DNA from: Ligula intestinalis
Taxonomy: Eukaryota > Platyhelminthes > Cestoda > Diphyllobothriidea > Diphyllobothriidae
Reading direction: 5' to 3'
DNA length: 64,000 bases
Assembly (NCBI GenBank): GCA_036362985.1
Contig: JAYGXS010000007.1
Location: forward strand, 13,645,738-13,709,737
This document shows, one piece after another, positions 45,652-57,860 of the stretch; positions within the stretch are counted from its first letter, which is position 1; the number at the start of each line of letters is the position of its first letter. The notes under the pieces are model-generated. The model worked only from the letters and a program-made list of their open reading frames with translations. It was not told the origin of the DNA and did not search any database. The position numbers were made by a program, and so were the translations under genes.

Positions 45652-46354
45652 CGGCCGACTCGGCAGTGGCTGTGAAGTCCAATTAAATATTAATATCCGT
45701 CAACGTGGGCACACCTTTACCGAAAATAGACCGACAAAGGCGGCAGAAGTGTGTCAACAGGTTGATAATTGGGCCAAATCGCGTTGTTAAGAAGGTTCTT
45801 TAAGTAAATGCCCTGCCCTTTAGTTGCGACAAATAGAAACGCCTGACTACTGTCCTGGTGTGAGGGTTATTAGTACAAAGGATAAAAGGATGTTTGATGC
45901 TCTTTTGATGGCCCTGAGCGGCAGTGAACAGAGAAGAAGACACTTTGGTGGGGAGCAGCGCTGTACTTAAAACTTACCTTATAGGATCGAGCAGCCTCTA
46001 AAAACAGATATATGCAAAGTACACGCACGCGGAACGAGGACAGTAACAAAAAGAACTTGATTGGCAAGGCTCAATGTGACTTAAAGAGAAAACTAACGTC
46101 TTTGATAATTTTTTTTCAATAGTATCATGAGGCGGGCCTGCTTGTGGCGCGTTCAATGGTTTAAAACAGGGCTTTTATGAATCTAAACTGACGAATATAT
46201 AGCTGTTACAGTTCTCTACAATAAAATTGAGTTCAGAATTAATAGGATTCGCTATAAAATGATTTAAACTCGTTTTTTTATTGTTGTTTGTGTTGTTTTT
46301 GAAGGATCCGATGTGTTTAAGCATAGTACAGTAACACGTTGTTGTCAATGGAAG

Positions 46355-46745
46355 AAGATGTGATCGCTGATACGAGACTTTTATTCACCTGAAGTTGCGA
46401 CATCCATTGAGGATTCTTCATCGGAGACATAAACGGAAAGTAGAAGCGGATAAGACATGCATAGTCAGTTGCAATATTAATAGGTCAGCATCAAATGACA
46501 AATAACGACCATTTACGCTAATCGCCCTCTTGTGTGTTAACTGCTTTATTACCGGCATGCGGGGTCTGACTTGCTAAAATGTCAGTACGCGTGGTGAAAT
46601 TGCTCGGCAATCTGGTTCCCCGGCTTTGGCGTAGAACAACCTGGTTGCCTGTGCGTTCCCTAAGTGGTGGCTTATCTTGGCCGCCACGGATGTCGAAACG
46701 TCAGGTGAATAGAAATGTTGTTCCAGCAATCGAATATTTTTCTCA
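46355..46745 (-). mobile_element. Miniature PLE family C derivative with inverted hammerhead ends
   Basis: The left end (46356-46436, minus strand) and right end (46680-46745, plus strand) are inverted copies of the family C arm (GGATGTCG.AAC.TCAGGTGAATA.AA...T..CAGC.ATCG). The approximately 240 bases between read, on the minus strand, ISHHLGNAQATRLFYAKAGE, the same tail as at 21.5 kb. Only the last few dozen residues of the PLE frame survive. Both cores are altered (CGATGAA and GCAA on the left; no CTGATGA on the right). Confidence 0.65.
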
Positions 46746-46865
46746 ATGAATAGTATGTACGTTTGTATTGGCAATGTATTTGTAAATACATAAGCTGTGG
46801 TAAATTAATGTTTCGAGGCCAATAGCTCTAGAATTTGGTGATCGAGAAGGCAGAAAATGCAGCTG

Positions 46866-46915
46866 ATAGGTCAGAAGAAGGAAGGACATTCACCAAAAGC
46901 GGTTCATGTATTATA
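46866..46915 (+). repeat. Dispersed ~50-bp motif, copy 2
   Basis: GTCAGAAGAAGGAAGGACATTCACC in outline, as at 36853, 38135 (minus) and 63905. Confidence 0.4.
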
Positions 46916-49900
46916 TACCTGGCTTTTCGGATAGTTATGTTGTTTGGCCATCTTCAGGGTTCAAATATGTTGGATCATCGTCCCCGATATATGCTGCACT
47001 TTTAAGTGGAATGATGTTCCGGTCAGATTGATGTTTCCTGGCGTTTTCGTTAACTCTTCGTTAACATTTAAAAAGGATTATCAAGCTTCGCTAAAGGAGG
47101 ATGGTGCTGTTACGGAAGGACTTGCAATCAACATGTCACATTATGATATATTCATATTTTTTCGAGATCGCTGTAAATTGTAAAACAATACCGATGTATT
47201 TAGGTAGTTCAATCACACGCCTTTACCAACGAGCCTCCTGTCCAGTAAATACCATGTGGAGACACACCCTTAACCTATTCCTTGTTTTTACATTCAAAAT
47301 TGATGTGGGTATTACATATATAAAGCCAAATAAAGAGCTTTTTAGACTGGTGTATTTATTTGCCGATTTTAAGTTCAGTTAAAACCTGCTCTGTTTGCAA
47401 GTCGTTTTCGGTAACACGAAACCAACTGTTAGCGCAGATGCCTAAATGCGTAACAAAGGGTGCATGCATGTGGGAGTTGAACTAATTGAGAGACATCCTA
47501 CTACCACGAAGAGTGGTTATGAGAGAACCAGCTGTTTTTCGTCTCGAAGATGGGAGTGAATTCGGCAGCACCCGTGAGCCTTGTTGGCTGCGCAGTTGCG
47601 GCCTTGCATTTGCCGTCATCCGCTGCTTTCGCAGTTGCATATATATGTACATATTCATTCAGATTCACTCGCACATTCTCCATTCCTTTCTTGGAGACAA
47701 TTAGCTTTCTTGCGTCAGGAAATATTTCTGCTTTAATTGTATTTGACAGCCCAATTAATTTTCATGTTCTTACCATGCTAAACTATGCAAAGTTTGGGCA
47801 GTTTTAACTTGTAAAAATGGAAATAAACGCAAACTGTTCACAGTATAGACGGGAAATAGTGCTGCTTAATTCGTCCACTGTAGGGTTTCTCCCCAAATGC
47901 CTTGCAATAAGGCAGGCCCTGATAAAAGGGACTGACCTAAAAACATCGGTTGCTAAGGGTATACATACAGTTGCGTGTTAATGACTTCTGCTATGGGATA
48001 AATGAAGAATAATTATCAGTGCACACAACGGAAGTTGGCCTCTTTCTGACTGCTAAAAAAACATTGAACATTAGAACTTAAGAAAATAGATACATCAGTT
48101 ACAACCTCCTATATGTGCTTATTGTGGCGTTTTCATTTCACTCGGAGTGATTAGCTTATAGAAAATAAATCAGTTATGTTGACTGCTTTTGAGAACTGAA
48201 CATCAAACATTTGAACGATCAATTTGAATAATTATGTGAATCCTTTAAGTATGTTTTTAAAATATAATCAAAAGATTAAACGTTGGCATGTGCTCCCAAC
48301 ATCCAAAATATAACAAACGGCTTTCTGCCGTAGCAGTCTGAAACAGATTTAGGTTTGAAATATTGCTTAAGCTTACGCTTCGTCCCCTTTAAATTAGAAC
48401 ACGTTCGTAGAAGCTTGAAACAGGAAAGTCCGTCATACTGCTCTTAGAATCTGAGAGATTTTATTAAGGGTTATGGTAGGGGTTGGTGTAAGGATAAGCA
48501 CAATAAAATGCTCTATCCCCCTGACACATGACACGAGTCCACTTGCGTTAAGGTTGCTTGCCATTTTCAACCCTTATCGAAATGGGTGTTGCAAAGTACA
48601 CTGAATTGCGCGGAAATAAGTATTTCTGTTAAGTCTAACCGACTTTAACTTTTCCTTGGTTTCGATTACTTTTGCGATATTTTTGGACACTTACTGCAAG
48701 TGCAATTATAAATGAAACGCCAAAAAAGACACTTCGGTAAAACGTGTGTGGTATTGTGCTTTGCAAACGCGGACAAGAATTTCATTGTACAACAACAGTC
48801 TTCCGCTATTTTATAATTTGGATGCTACTTTCAGTAGTAGTTTAGTTGCAAAGTAATTTATGGAATAAAAAGTATCCGCAAAGCTTTATTAACTATTAAA
48901 AATTGGAATAAAAACCTCATTCGTTGCAATACTTCCGCGTACGAAATATTCAATAATATTTTTACTTGACACATTGTTGAGGCAAGATCGGCTGTAGAAC
49001 AGCATAAAGGCAGTTGGTAAACCTTAAAAAAATCAGTTTGAATGACTTTCTTATATTGTTACTTGGAAAAATAACAGTGCATTGATTATCCCGCAAAGTT
49101 TTAGAAAACAAGCCATTGAGAATAATGATAACTGTCAAGTGAACGCTGATGACGACAGAAAAAGCTAATGCGTTACCAGCTGTAATGGATTTAAAGCATA
49201 TATTATTTCGCTTGCAATTTTACTCAATATCTTTCGAATTATTTATAAAGTAACGGTGCACCTAAATAGGCAAACAGGATTTTCGATATTTTTGCGCATG
49301 GTACTGTCGCGTCAGGGTGACAAATTTGATACGTCTAAAATGCCATGCTGGGACTGCGCTAAACGAAATACGCCTTCATTTTTGAAAATGCTAAAGTGAA
49401 TATTAGAAACTAGTATGATATACTCAGCTATTCAGTCCGTAATGGCGAGATCAACATCACTTTCAGCTCACTTCGTTTTCCCATAATGGTGTAATGTATG
49501 GACAAGATACGTGTTAACACACGGACAAGTGTAACTTCTCAAATTGATACCAATTACATTGCACAATTAAACAGGAAACGTAAAATACGTAACTATCAAT
49601 TCAAAACCTACGCTAATCCAAATGCTAAACCTAACTCTGTCGTACGCTTCCCACAAGCGTAATCATTAATCCTTATACGAACTTGTGGCTTAAACCTAAA
49701 CCCAGTGCAAGCTTACGAGGAGAGGAGAGTTTCCTACTCCATTGTTACGACAAAGAATAGGACGTTGATTTTTATTTTAATGGTTTTGAATAGTTGTGCA
49801 TGTAGCGCCAATTGCCCGTGCTAGTCGATTTATTAGTAAACCAACTTGTCGCCTTTATTTGACTTAACACTTGGGTTAACCTTTTTAGTCAGATATTGTG

Positions 49901-50999
49901 ATTTTTTGTTTAGAAAAGGGGATTTTCCAGCAAAATCGAGAGCATGGTTTAGACTATTGGGGAAAAAACAGTTTTTTACTTCTTTGGTGGAATATAATCG
50001 TAGATTTGCAAAAACATTTTGCTCATTTGAAGAATACGTGGGGCCACATGTATGTGCATTATCAAGCACTTCCGATTAGGCGAAAACAGAGTAATTTTGG
50101 GATGTCAAATTTAAGATTAAATCATTCAAGCATATTGGCTAGCCTCAGGAAAAAAGCCAATCCCAATGTGGATTATGACCAAATATACTTGCAGCCATGG
50201 TACCTGTTGCACCTGCATGCTACAATTTTAATAGGCTGCCAATTGTGACTGGCTCGGATTTCAGTAATACGCCCTGCTTTTAGGACTTTAATACCCTGTT
50301 GGAACGAATAAATACTTTTAAAGGTTCGGTAGGCGTAGGCATGGTATCCAGTAGATGCGTGCGCACGAAGCTATTAACGGAATCCGCCTTGTCTTTCTCC
50401 AAGAGAAGATGCCAACCCAACCTCCTTTCACGGCTTCATACGATATCCAATTCGTCATAGAAGCACGGCCTTCTTCCCGTGAACATGCGTGGTGATCGTA
50501 GCTGGCAGTTTGCCTTAGCACTGAATGCTGCCTGTGAATTATTGTTGTTCTTTTGTGGCCGGCCGGAGTCTGAAAATAGTCAAATTCTGCGTTTTGTCAC
50601 CTTGATGCTTGAACCACCGTGGCAGTTGCCATCTTACCGAAGCTTTTCCAAAGGAGCCTTGTCATAAATGCGATTAGGTTGTCAAAAAACTAGCCTTAAT
50701 TTCACGTTATAGGGCAGGTACTGTGGCGTGTTTATAAGCAAGGTATACATTGCTAGCTTTTGTGAACTGTCATGACCGGGTTCTATTTAGAATGGTGCTT
50801 TGTGATAGTTTGTTATTGGTTCTCTATTACCTGATGTTACATTTTGTGTCCTCCAATATACGTTATCGACAGTGACAATTAAATCAATGGAGGTCAAACC
50901 ATAGAGTGGAAGTGGCAAATAGAATGGAGAGCGGAATAGCCACTTCTAGTTTTTAGTTATCATCAGCGAGTTATTACCAATTTCAGGCGTGGAGCACCC
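46916..50999. other. Part of RGS intron 2, nothing recognised
   Basis: AT-rich with scattered frames below 120 codons. The 49833-50250 area is open on both strands without a recognisable protein. No repeat copy could be matched elsewhere in the window. Confidence 0.4.
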
Positions 51000-51056
51000 A
51001 GAGTTCGAACTTGGAGCCTTTGTTAATTAAGAGCAGCGTTCTACGGTTGCACCAGT
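51000..51056 (-). repeat. tRNA-like promoter pair, possible SINE head
   Basis: On the minus strand an A-box-like TGGTGCAACCGTAGA (about 51055-51041) is followed about 30 bases later by a B-box-like AGTTCGAACTC (about 51012-51002). This matches the internal RNA polymerase III promoter layout of a tRNA or tRNA-derived SINE. Acceptor stems do not pair, so a functional tRNA is unlikely. It differs in sequence from the SINEs at 55 kb. Confidence 0.4.
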
Positions 51057-52444
51057 GGTTCGTTGCTTCGTCGAATGCGATCGGGAATATGGTGGAAGCA
51101 GGGTGCTCACCGATCGAGCTGCTAAGGGAACATGTTGGTCCCGTTGTGTATGGAGCCTCGCTGTAGAGTAATCATAGGCAGTCGCTTAGCTACTTTAACG
51201 AGTTTTAAACTGTTGCGTGAGTCGCAATGCACTCTATACGCCCTATTGATGAAATCCCGGATACCCGCTATGTCGGCAGGATACCAGGAAAGTATGCAGA
51301 CGTAAAAGTTGCAGTTTATACGTGGCCAAGTTTATAAGTTGGTTTTAAAGTATTGTCTTAGAATTTCTGACATATTGTACTTCGCCAACGTAGACAATCT
51401 AAGTCCAATTAATAATGAGGTATCGCAAACATTTTACATTCTGTGACGTGACCTCCTTTAATTTCTGCGAAATAACAGCGCAATATTTAACGTGGATATT
51501 GACTCGAAATTCTGTGCCTCTAATAAATTTTAGCAAAATTTTCATATCAACTGCCCATGATCCGTAGAAGGTTTCCCGGTGGGTTAAATACTACTACACG
51601 TATAACCTCGTAAAGAAATTACGAAGCATACCACAGTCCAAAATTTCACTCAGCATTTGGGCGATGTAAAATTTTTGACCCCGCTAAAAGATGGACTGGA
51701 TAAATACATAATATGTTCAAGAACTTTGAGTCATTTTCTACAAAATACGTAATTATTACCGAGCCATGTCATCGATTTTCTGGCTGGCAACTCAAGTACC
51801 TCATAATATTAAGGTAAGTATCACAGAGTCATTGGTAATGCCTTTTTGTGGGACTGAAACATCAAAAGCTTTTACAAGCTCACTTGTTGATTACTGTCAC
51901 CAATGTCTCGATTTTGTTTGCTTGTGGATAAGAACTTGCTGTAGACAGTCGACTTTTGTGTACGCGGGACCCTGGAAACCTAACAATAGCTAACATGACC
52001 CAACAGTAGACAAAATTGGCCACATACATATCCACTAAGAATCAACTCATGGAACGCCAAAAGTGATTGCAAGTCATTTTCTAAGGCAATGTTTCTCATG
52101 CACCTTTTGTATATCTGACCGTATTTAATTGTTTGACTATTTTCCGCTGTCAAATTGTGAAGTATGCGAGCTATGTGAGTGCAGTTTTCGGTTTGCATCT
52201 CCCTTTCATTACGATATTTATTCCCAATTAACTCGGAAATTTGTCTCAGTATGACAAGCTACTACGTGCAACTGTTGAAATCCTCCACCTGCGAACCAGT
52301 TAAGCATCCTCCTTACATATGCATGATTAGTGACTTATCAGAATTTGAGGACTGATTACTTAGTTGTAGTTGGTCACTGAATGAAAGCAATTGAGTCTGT
52401 ATTAGGTCAGTTGCTTTGATTTTACAGTGAGGATTTGTGGGTGC
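51057..52444. other. Part of RGS intron 2, nothing recognised
   Basis: No repeat, gene or structured element identified. Confidence 0.4.
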
Positions 52445-52620
52445 CGACAGTTTAGTACAGTATAGTAGTATAGTAAATTAGAAGTATAGTAAAGTATTGT
52501 TGTATAGTTTAAGAATAATATCGTAGCATAGTACACTTGTGGTATGGCATATTAGAAGTATACTATAGTATTAGCATTACTAGTATGATAATGCAGTAGA
52601 CTATAACAGTATAGTAGTGA
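52445..52620. repeat. Degenerate AGTAT/AGTATAGT-rich simple repeat
   Basis: Repeated TATAGTA and GTATAGT units with irregular spacing run for about 170 bases, ending about 120 bases before RGS exon 3. Probably an old microsatellite that expanded and then decayed. Confidence 0.75.
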
Positions 52621-52740
52621 CACCGTTAACTTAGAACTCTTTGGCAGGTTTCTAAGAATAGTAAAGTATTTGCTGATTTGCAAGGGCAAAGAACCACGCG
52701 CTGCCTACTGGTAATCCAAGTAGTGTTACTGTTTTTGCAG

Positions 52741-52955
52741 AACTGCCAACGTTCGAGGACGTCTCTCGAGTTTTTGGCGTCAAGCGGCGCTAGCTGCACT
52801 TCGCAACCAGCATCGTGCAAATAAAGCGACTGCGGACAGCCGACCCACCAATGCCTCTCTGTCGATTCTGGAAGAACTCTTTCAGGAGTCGTGGCCAACC
52901 GCCTCTCAAGTTCAACAGTGGCAAGACTCCTTTCAGCATCTGCTCCAGGACAAAG
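52741..52955 (+). CDS. RGS gene exon 3 (start of RGS domain)
   Basis: Acceptor GTTTTTGCAG ends at 52740. After one leading base the frame reads TANVRGRLSSFWRQAALAAL and ends ...ASQVQQWQDSFQHLLQDK, with donor CAAAG|GTGCAT at 52956. The last 20 or so residues match the beginning of RGS domains (the V..W..SF..LL signature of helices 1-2). One base (G) carries over to exon 4. The exon is too long and too well bounded to be chance, and the domain continues exactly in phase. Confidence 0.85.
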
Positions 52956-55014
52956 GTGCATAAAAACATATACATTTTGCGTTATTGTATCAAAACATGC
53001 GTTGCATAGAGCATTCCGCTGAAGAAATACTTCTACAGTCTTCTGACACAAGGGTTTACCTGACTGATGAATATGTTCGTTCGCTATACTGCACTAATTC
53101 AAATGACGTACATTCGTTTTAATCGCATAACTGACGTCATGCCGTGTCCTGCGACTGAGCTCCTATGTACATCTATAAGATATAGCGTGTGCCATTCTCC
53201 CTTCCATTGCTATCTGATGATTAACATTAAGGAGTCTCACAAATGTATGTTGAGACGTGTTTAGCACTGGCGTTTTGTCCTCCAAAAGTACCATGATTTC
53301 TAAAATGAAGCGCTAGCAAGCACAATTAAGTTTAATCCTCGTGTTTTTTATAGATTACCCGCGTAAAATGCTTTTGTAATTAGTGTGACTTCGGTGATAT
53401 GAGCCAAACATTCAGCAATATTACGGGGGTAATTTGTTCTTCAATGTAACAAATAAACTGCAATGAAATGTTCAAGTCAGGAAGAAATAATGCATGTGTG
53501 AGTAAGTGAATGGCAACCGCATTGAGCAGTCCAAAATGATACATTTTAGGGTGTTAAAGCCGAAAATTACGACCAATAGTTGTGAGGATATGATTCCGAA
53601 AAAAAAAAGTCAAAACGAAGGTTGACACTGATTGAGAATAGTGTTTACCTGCTGTCTGAAGTTTCAGTAAGTCATGATGGAAGGGGAAGAGGATTCACTC
53701 CCATGGTCCGCATTGGCGCCGTGAGCATCAGATAGCATGAGCTTTTATTTCGGGCTGCCCAAAACGTCTCTAGTCGCTGAAGATGGGTGGCTGAAATATC
53801 TATTCGAAGTGGTAGACAGCAAGTAAGTAACTTGCGTTGAATAAGCCAGTCTTTTTAAAATGGTAATTACTTTTAGTCTGCAACACTAAAGCTTATTTAA
53901 TTAGCTGCAACATTGTTAAATGCACTACCAAGGCCTCATATTATCAAACATTTTAAGGAAATCTACAGCTTCCATTAACTCTGCGATTAATTTTACTTAA
54001 TATCTTTAACGAAGGTCTATTTATGGAATATTCTCCACCTGTTCCTAAACTGAGAATTCGTTTTCACTGATTTCATTTAAATGGGGACATCTGTTGTAAC
54101 CGATATGATAAATTCCGCTTAAAAATGTAGCTTTCTCCACAAAATTGTCATATGACCCATCACAACTGGAGTACTGCTTTTTCATAAAATCCTCGTGTCA
54201 TCAGCTGCAGCACTTGGAAGTAAAGATACCCATTGTTTGGTCGATCCTTATAAAATCTTGGAGCACTTTATAAGAGAAGTACCGTAAAAATTTAGAATTA
54301 TTTCATAATCGCAAGCCATACCAGATTGTGACAAGACAAGTCGTTCATAATTATTTTTACCTCGAATTGCTCGGAGAACGACTTCGCAGAAGCATTTTCG
54401 CGTGCTCGTTTTTCCTCAGAGGAGCCACGTTCTTATACAGGCAATTGAATGTCACCATCCAAAAACGAAATAAACTACAAAAAATCTTTATTGGTAATCT
54501 GCTCTTAGACCTTGGACGGGGCCAGTTTCCTGTAGAATAGCTGGAATAAGGACGGTAGTACTCTGAAACTCTTTGCTTCATGGGTAGTTAATGCGCGTAA
54601 TTAAAGGCATCAGCAGAATGCATTTGCAACACTAACGCATACGCATGGCCACCCCTGCATGTACGACGTTATGACGTTATTCGAGCGCAGTAATGGAGTT
54701 CTCAGACGCAATTCCATCACTGTTACTTTTATTGTAGTGTCCCTTAATCCGGTAATGAGGTACATTGATAGGGTCAAATGTGTGATCAGCTCGTACAGTT
54801 GGTATTTTGGATAACAAAGTGTTGCACCTCATCCCGTTCAGTTTCCTTCTTGACCCCTCTTCCTTGATACCGAGTGTAAGAGGATGGTTCGGCAGACGCT
54901 ATGCAAGTCAACAAGCGCTGTAAGCGAATTCCCAGGCACCTTACCGTTCCAAAGCCTTTTATTTAGCAGTAATTTGACATAGATCTGTCACAGTGTTTCA
55001 CCGAAAGCGCCTTA
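52956..55014 (+). other. RGS intron 3, first part
   Basis: No gene recognised. A CTGAAGATGGGTGGCTGAAATATC block near 53778 vaguely resembles a hammerhead but lacks helices. Confidence 0.4.
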
Positions 55015-55205
55015 TTAAAATATTTTTTGCAGCAAGATAAAATAAAAAAGTGTTATGTTGACCAATTCGTGAAAAAAACTCGTGGCATTCACCGGGATTT
55101 GAACCCACATAGTAGAGGAGGCATTTATGCTAAGCCAATTTCCTCCCAGTTGAACTATAAATGCCACGCTTGATACGGTGAGTTTACTCACACTTGGATC
55201 GATTT
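55015..55205 (-). repeat. tRNA-derived SINE, minus-strand copy
   Basis: The tRNA-like head spans 55167-55082 on the minus strand. A seven-base acceptor pair (GTGGCAT with ATGCCAC), A-box TAGTTCAACTGGG and B-box GGGTTCAAATCCC are present. The D and anticodon arms do not fold normally, so this is a SINE and not a tRNA. A shared tail (GAGTTTTTTTCAC.AA..GGTCAAC) follows. It sits in RGS intron 3, in the opposite orientation to the copy 250 bases downstream. Confidence 0.75.
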
Positions 55206-55379
55206 GCCACCCAACTTTACCGCTCGTATGGAATCTACCAATATCGAACATCAAGCTGATTGTCCAAGCAGGATTTCCTAAGCAATCACCTAGAATATAC
55301 CACAATTACTTTCATGGTGACCTATTTCTTAGGAGGTTTGACAGAGTTGCTTAATTTTTAGTTGACCCAATTGGGCAGG

Positions 55380-55560
55380 TTTAATTTACCCAAGTATGGT
55401 TAAACTCACGGTATAAGGCATGGCATTAGTAGCTCAACTGGGGGGCAGTGATTTCACGTAGAGGCCTTCTTTACTATAGGGGTTCAAATCCCGCCGAATG
55501 CCAGGAGTTTTTTCACAAATGGGTCAACTTCAAATTAAGCAAATCTGCCAAACCTTTTAA
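55380..55560 (+). repeat. tRNA-derived SINE, plus-strand copy
   Basis: The same element as the preceding entry, inverted. The head runs from GGCATT (55422-55427) to AATGCC (55497-55502), with A-box TAGCTCAACTGG (about 55429) and B-box GGTTCAAATCC (55481-55491). The tail is GGAGTTTTTTCACAAATGGGTCAAC. It ends less than 100 bases before the acceptor of RGS exon 4. Confidence 0.75.
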
Positions 55561-55636
55561 AAAACACAAATACTTACAATGCATGAAAGGGAATGCAGGA
55601 TTAAACCCCACGATTTATTTGCTTTCTTCTTTGCAG

Positions 55637-55803
55637 ATGGTTTGCGAGTGTTTCAAGAGTTTCTTCGTGGTGAATTCAGCGACGAAAATATTGAATTTTG
55701 GATTGCCTGTCAACAGTACAAGTCTCTAGGGGTTGGAGATCATTCCAAAGCGGAGGCGAAGAAAATATACGAAACATTTATTGCTTTTCAATCACTGCGT
55801 GAG
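55637..55803 (+). CDS. RGS gene exon 4 (RGS domain core)
   Basis: Acceptor TTCTTTGCAG ends at 55636. The carried G plus AT gives Asp, followed by GLRVFQEFLRGEFSDENIEF, WIACQQYK and KAEAKKIYETFI. These are the hallmark RGS helices 3-6 (F..FL..E.S.ENI.FW.AC...K, then A..IY..F). The F/N pair in SDENIEFW is part of the G-alpha switch-contact surface in known RGS proteins. The exon ends in phase 0 at GAG|GTACGC. Two inverted SINEs lie just upstream, the nearer within about 80 bases of the acceptor. Confidence 0.95.
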
Positions 55804-57860
55804 GTACGCAAATTTTTTAAATGTCAGTGTATGTCATAACTTTTTCAGGTATAATTTAATACATTCAAGTTCTAATCCTCAGTCTCGGTAGTTCGCGATA
55901 TAATTTGTCTGATTTTTTTACAAAAACCTCAACAGATAGGAATATGACTCAATTTTATCTTAACAAATTGATTCTTTTTAGTCTGTCGGAAATAGTAGCC
56001 TCCAGTCAAACAAGAAATGTATAGGTTATAGGCAAAGATTTATGATTTAATTGTGAAAAAAATGGTAGCTTGCATTTGCTAGGCATCTGTGCTCTGCAGG
56101 AACCAGTCAGGGCACCCTTATTCAGTCATATTTTTCCAAGAAATAAGCGTTGCCCAAATTAGGGACCAATAAACAAATGCACCAACGGCCAACAGGAAAC
56201 GGTTCTTTGAAATGTCCTCTCAGTTAGGCAAACGTTTAACACTTGCGATCGGTTTCGTAAACAGACAATATCCATTTGTTGGATTACTAACTTACCTTAG
56301 AATTTGCTTTTAAAATGTTTCAAGAGGGGAAGCAAAACTGTGTTTTACTACCACAATCTCGTTTTTAATGTGAACTTCGCAACTCATAAGGAGCTTAACT
56401 GCATTTGAATTTGCCCACTTCAGTCATAGTCAATTGAATTATGTAGGCATTTTGGAAACTGAATGTTTAAAGTTCTCCATTAGTAAGTGCATATTGATAT
56501 ACCGTTCTACCTTAGTTTGTCTCTATTTTCAAATGTTATATTAACAAATTGTATTCGGAGGTACATTAAGATATTGTGGGTGTTCATTGTCATATTTGTT
56601 TCAATGGCAAATTAATTGATATTTGGTAGAATCACTACATACAGTTGTGTAGAACCAAGGTCACAGGGAGACAAATATACCCTTCTTAACACAAAGCTAC
56701 ATTACGAACTGTCCAATAGTTTGATTGGATACAGATGTAAGCCCCCTGCATTCCTCGTCGTGCAAGTCAGGATTGGTTACACATTGGAGCCTTTAAAAGA
56801 TGAGGGGTACATTAATAAAAAAAGTGTTTATTTTATCTGCATAGCATGTTTGTTTTGGTGCATAATTCGAACCCTTTCTAAGAAGGAAGAGCCGGACACA
56901 CCTCCCTATGCGTCCATTTTTTTGCAAAAAGATAAATACGAACCCCGATGCATAAAACCAGGTGGGCATCTTTTGACCACGTAAACTCCTCTCCATTTCG
57001 AAAGCAAATATTGCTTTAACATTAATATCCTCATATAGTACGAGACATGGAATGCCAATTAAGTAAGCACATTAATTTGAAAACACCTATTTTATTACAT
57101 CTGATCGCGTGCAACTCAAAATTGCTTAGGATAAAACCTGATTGCAAATGTTTTGATTCTTCCTTCCTGCTTAGTCTTAAGGGACAGGAGTTCATTGGTT
57201 TGGGATACAAGAGTACCTAGGTAAAGTGTCCTGCAGATATAAGTAGCATGAGTGAGTTTGTCGGACGTATGCATTTAATTAAACGACGTTCCGTTAGAGG
57301 AAGTTGAAAAGAACATTACTTATGTTAGTAGAATGAAAGAAAAACACAAAGATCTGAACACTGGGAAGTATTTTCAGCTGTCTGAGCTTACAGCATTTGC
57401 TTTTATCTGCTCTATAGAAACATTTTGGGTGAGGGGCGTGGCACATATACGTGTGTAGTAGCATTCAGCAGATAAAAGAATTCTGTTAAAACGTCGTGAA
57501 TTGTAATCTTTTTTAACAATGCACATTGTTTTGTAGGAATAATGCACTCCAGTCATCTGAACGCGTTTGCATTTCGTGCTGCATATCAAGAACATAAAAA
57601 AGCGCATCTTAATAGATTAATGAAAAAGTTCTCTTTGAATTTGCATGAAGGATTTTCTTCCACTGTAGTATTCTAGAAATTAAAATGTACGTTACGTAGC
57701 ACCACATATTTATATCAGCATTCTCGAATAATATAAGCACTAAAAATCCATTCTGAAAGTTATACGCTATTTAAGAACCAAAATTCCACCATTTGTCCTC
57801 TTTAAAATATTCGTGTATGTCCAATTAAAACCGCTATGTGAACCTTTAAATTAAAAATAG
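55804..57860 (+). other. RGS intron 4
   Basis: A 2057-base intron with no recognised feature. The 122-codon plus frame at 56616-56984 has no domain. Confidence 0.5.

Noticed and set aside
46925..46975. Minus-strand CTGAAGATGGCC...CCGAAAAGCC, hammerhead-like
   Set aside because: Only two pairs possible in stem II and no plausible cleavage site; kept only as part of a repeat neighbourhood.
53768..53815. CTGAAGATGGGTGGCTGAAATATC, hammerhead-like
   Set aside because: The putative stem II does not pair and flanks show no stem I.
55082..55167. Minus-strand tRNA gene
   Set aside because: Acceptor stem and A/B boxes are present, but D and anticodon arms cannot be folded, and a second copy shares the non-tRNA tail, so it is a SINE.
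56616..56984. 122-codon plus frame in RGS intron 4, considered as an alternative exon
   Set aside because: The RGS domain is continuous from exon 4 to exon 5 without it, and its sequence has no domain.
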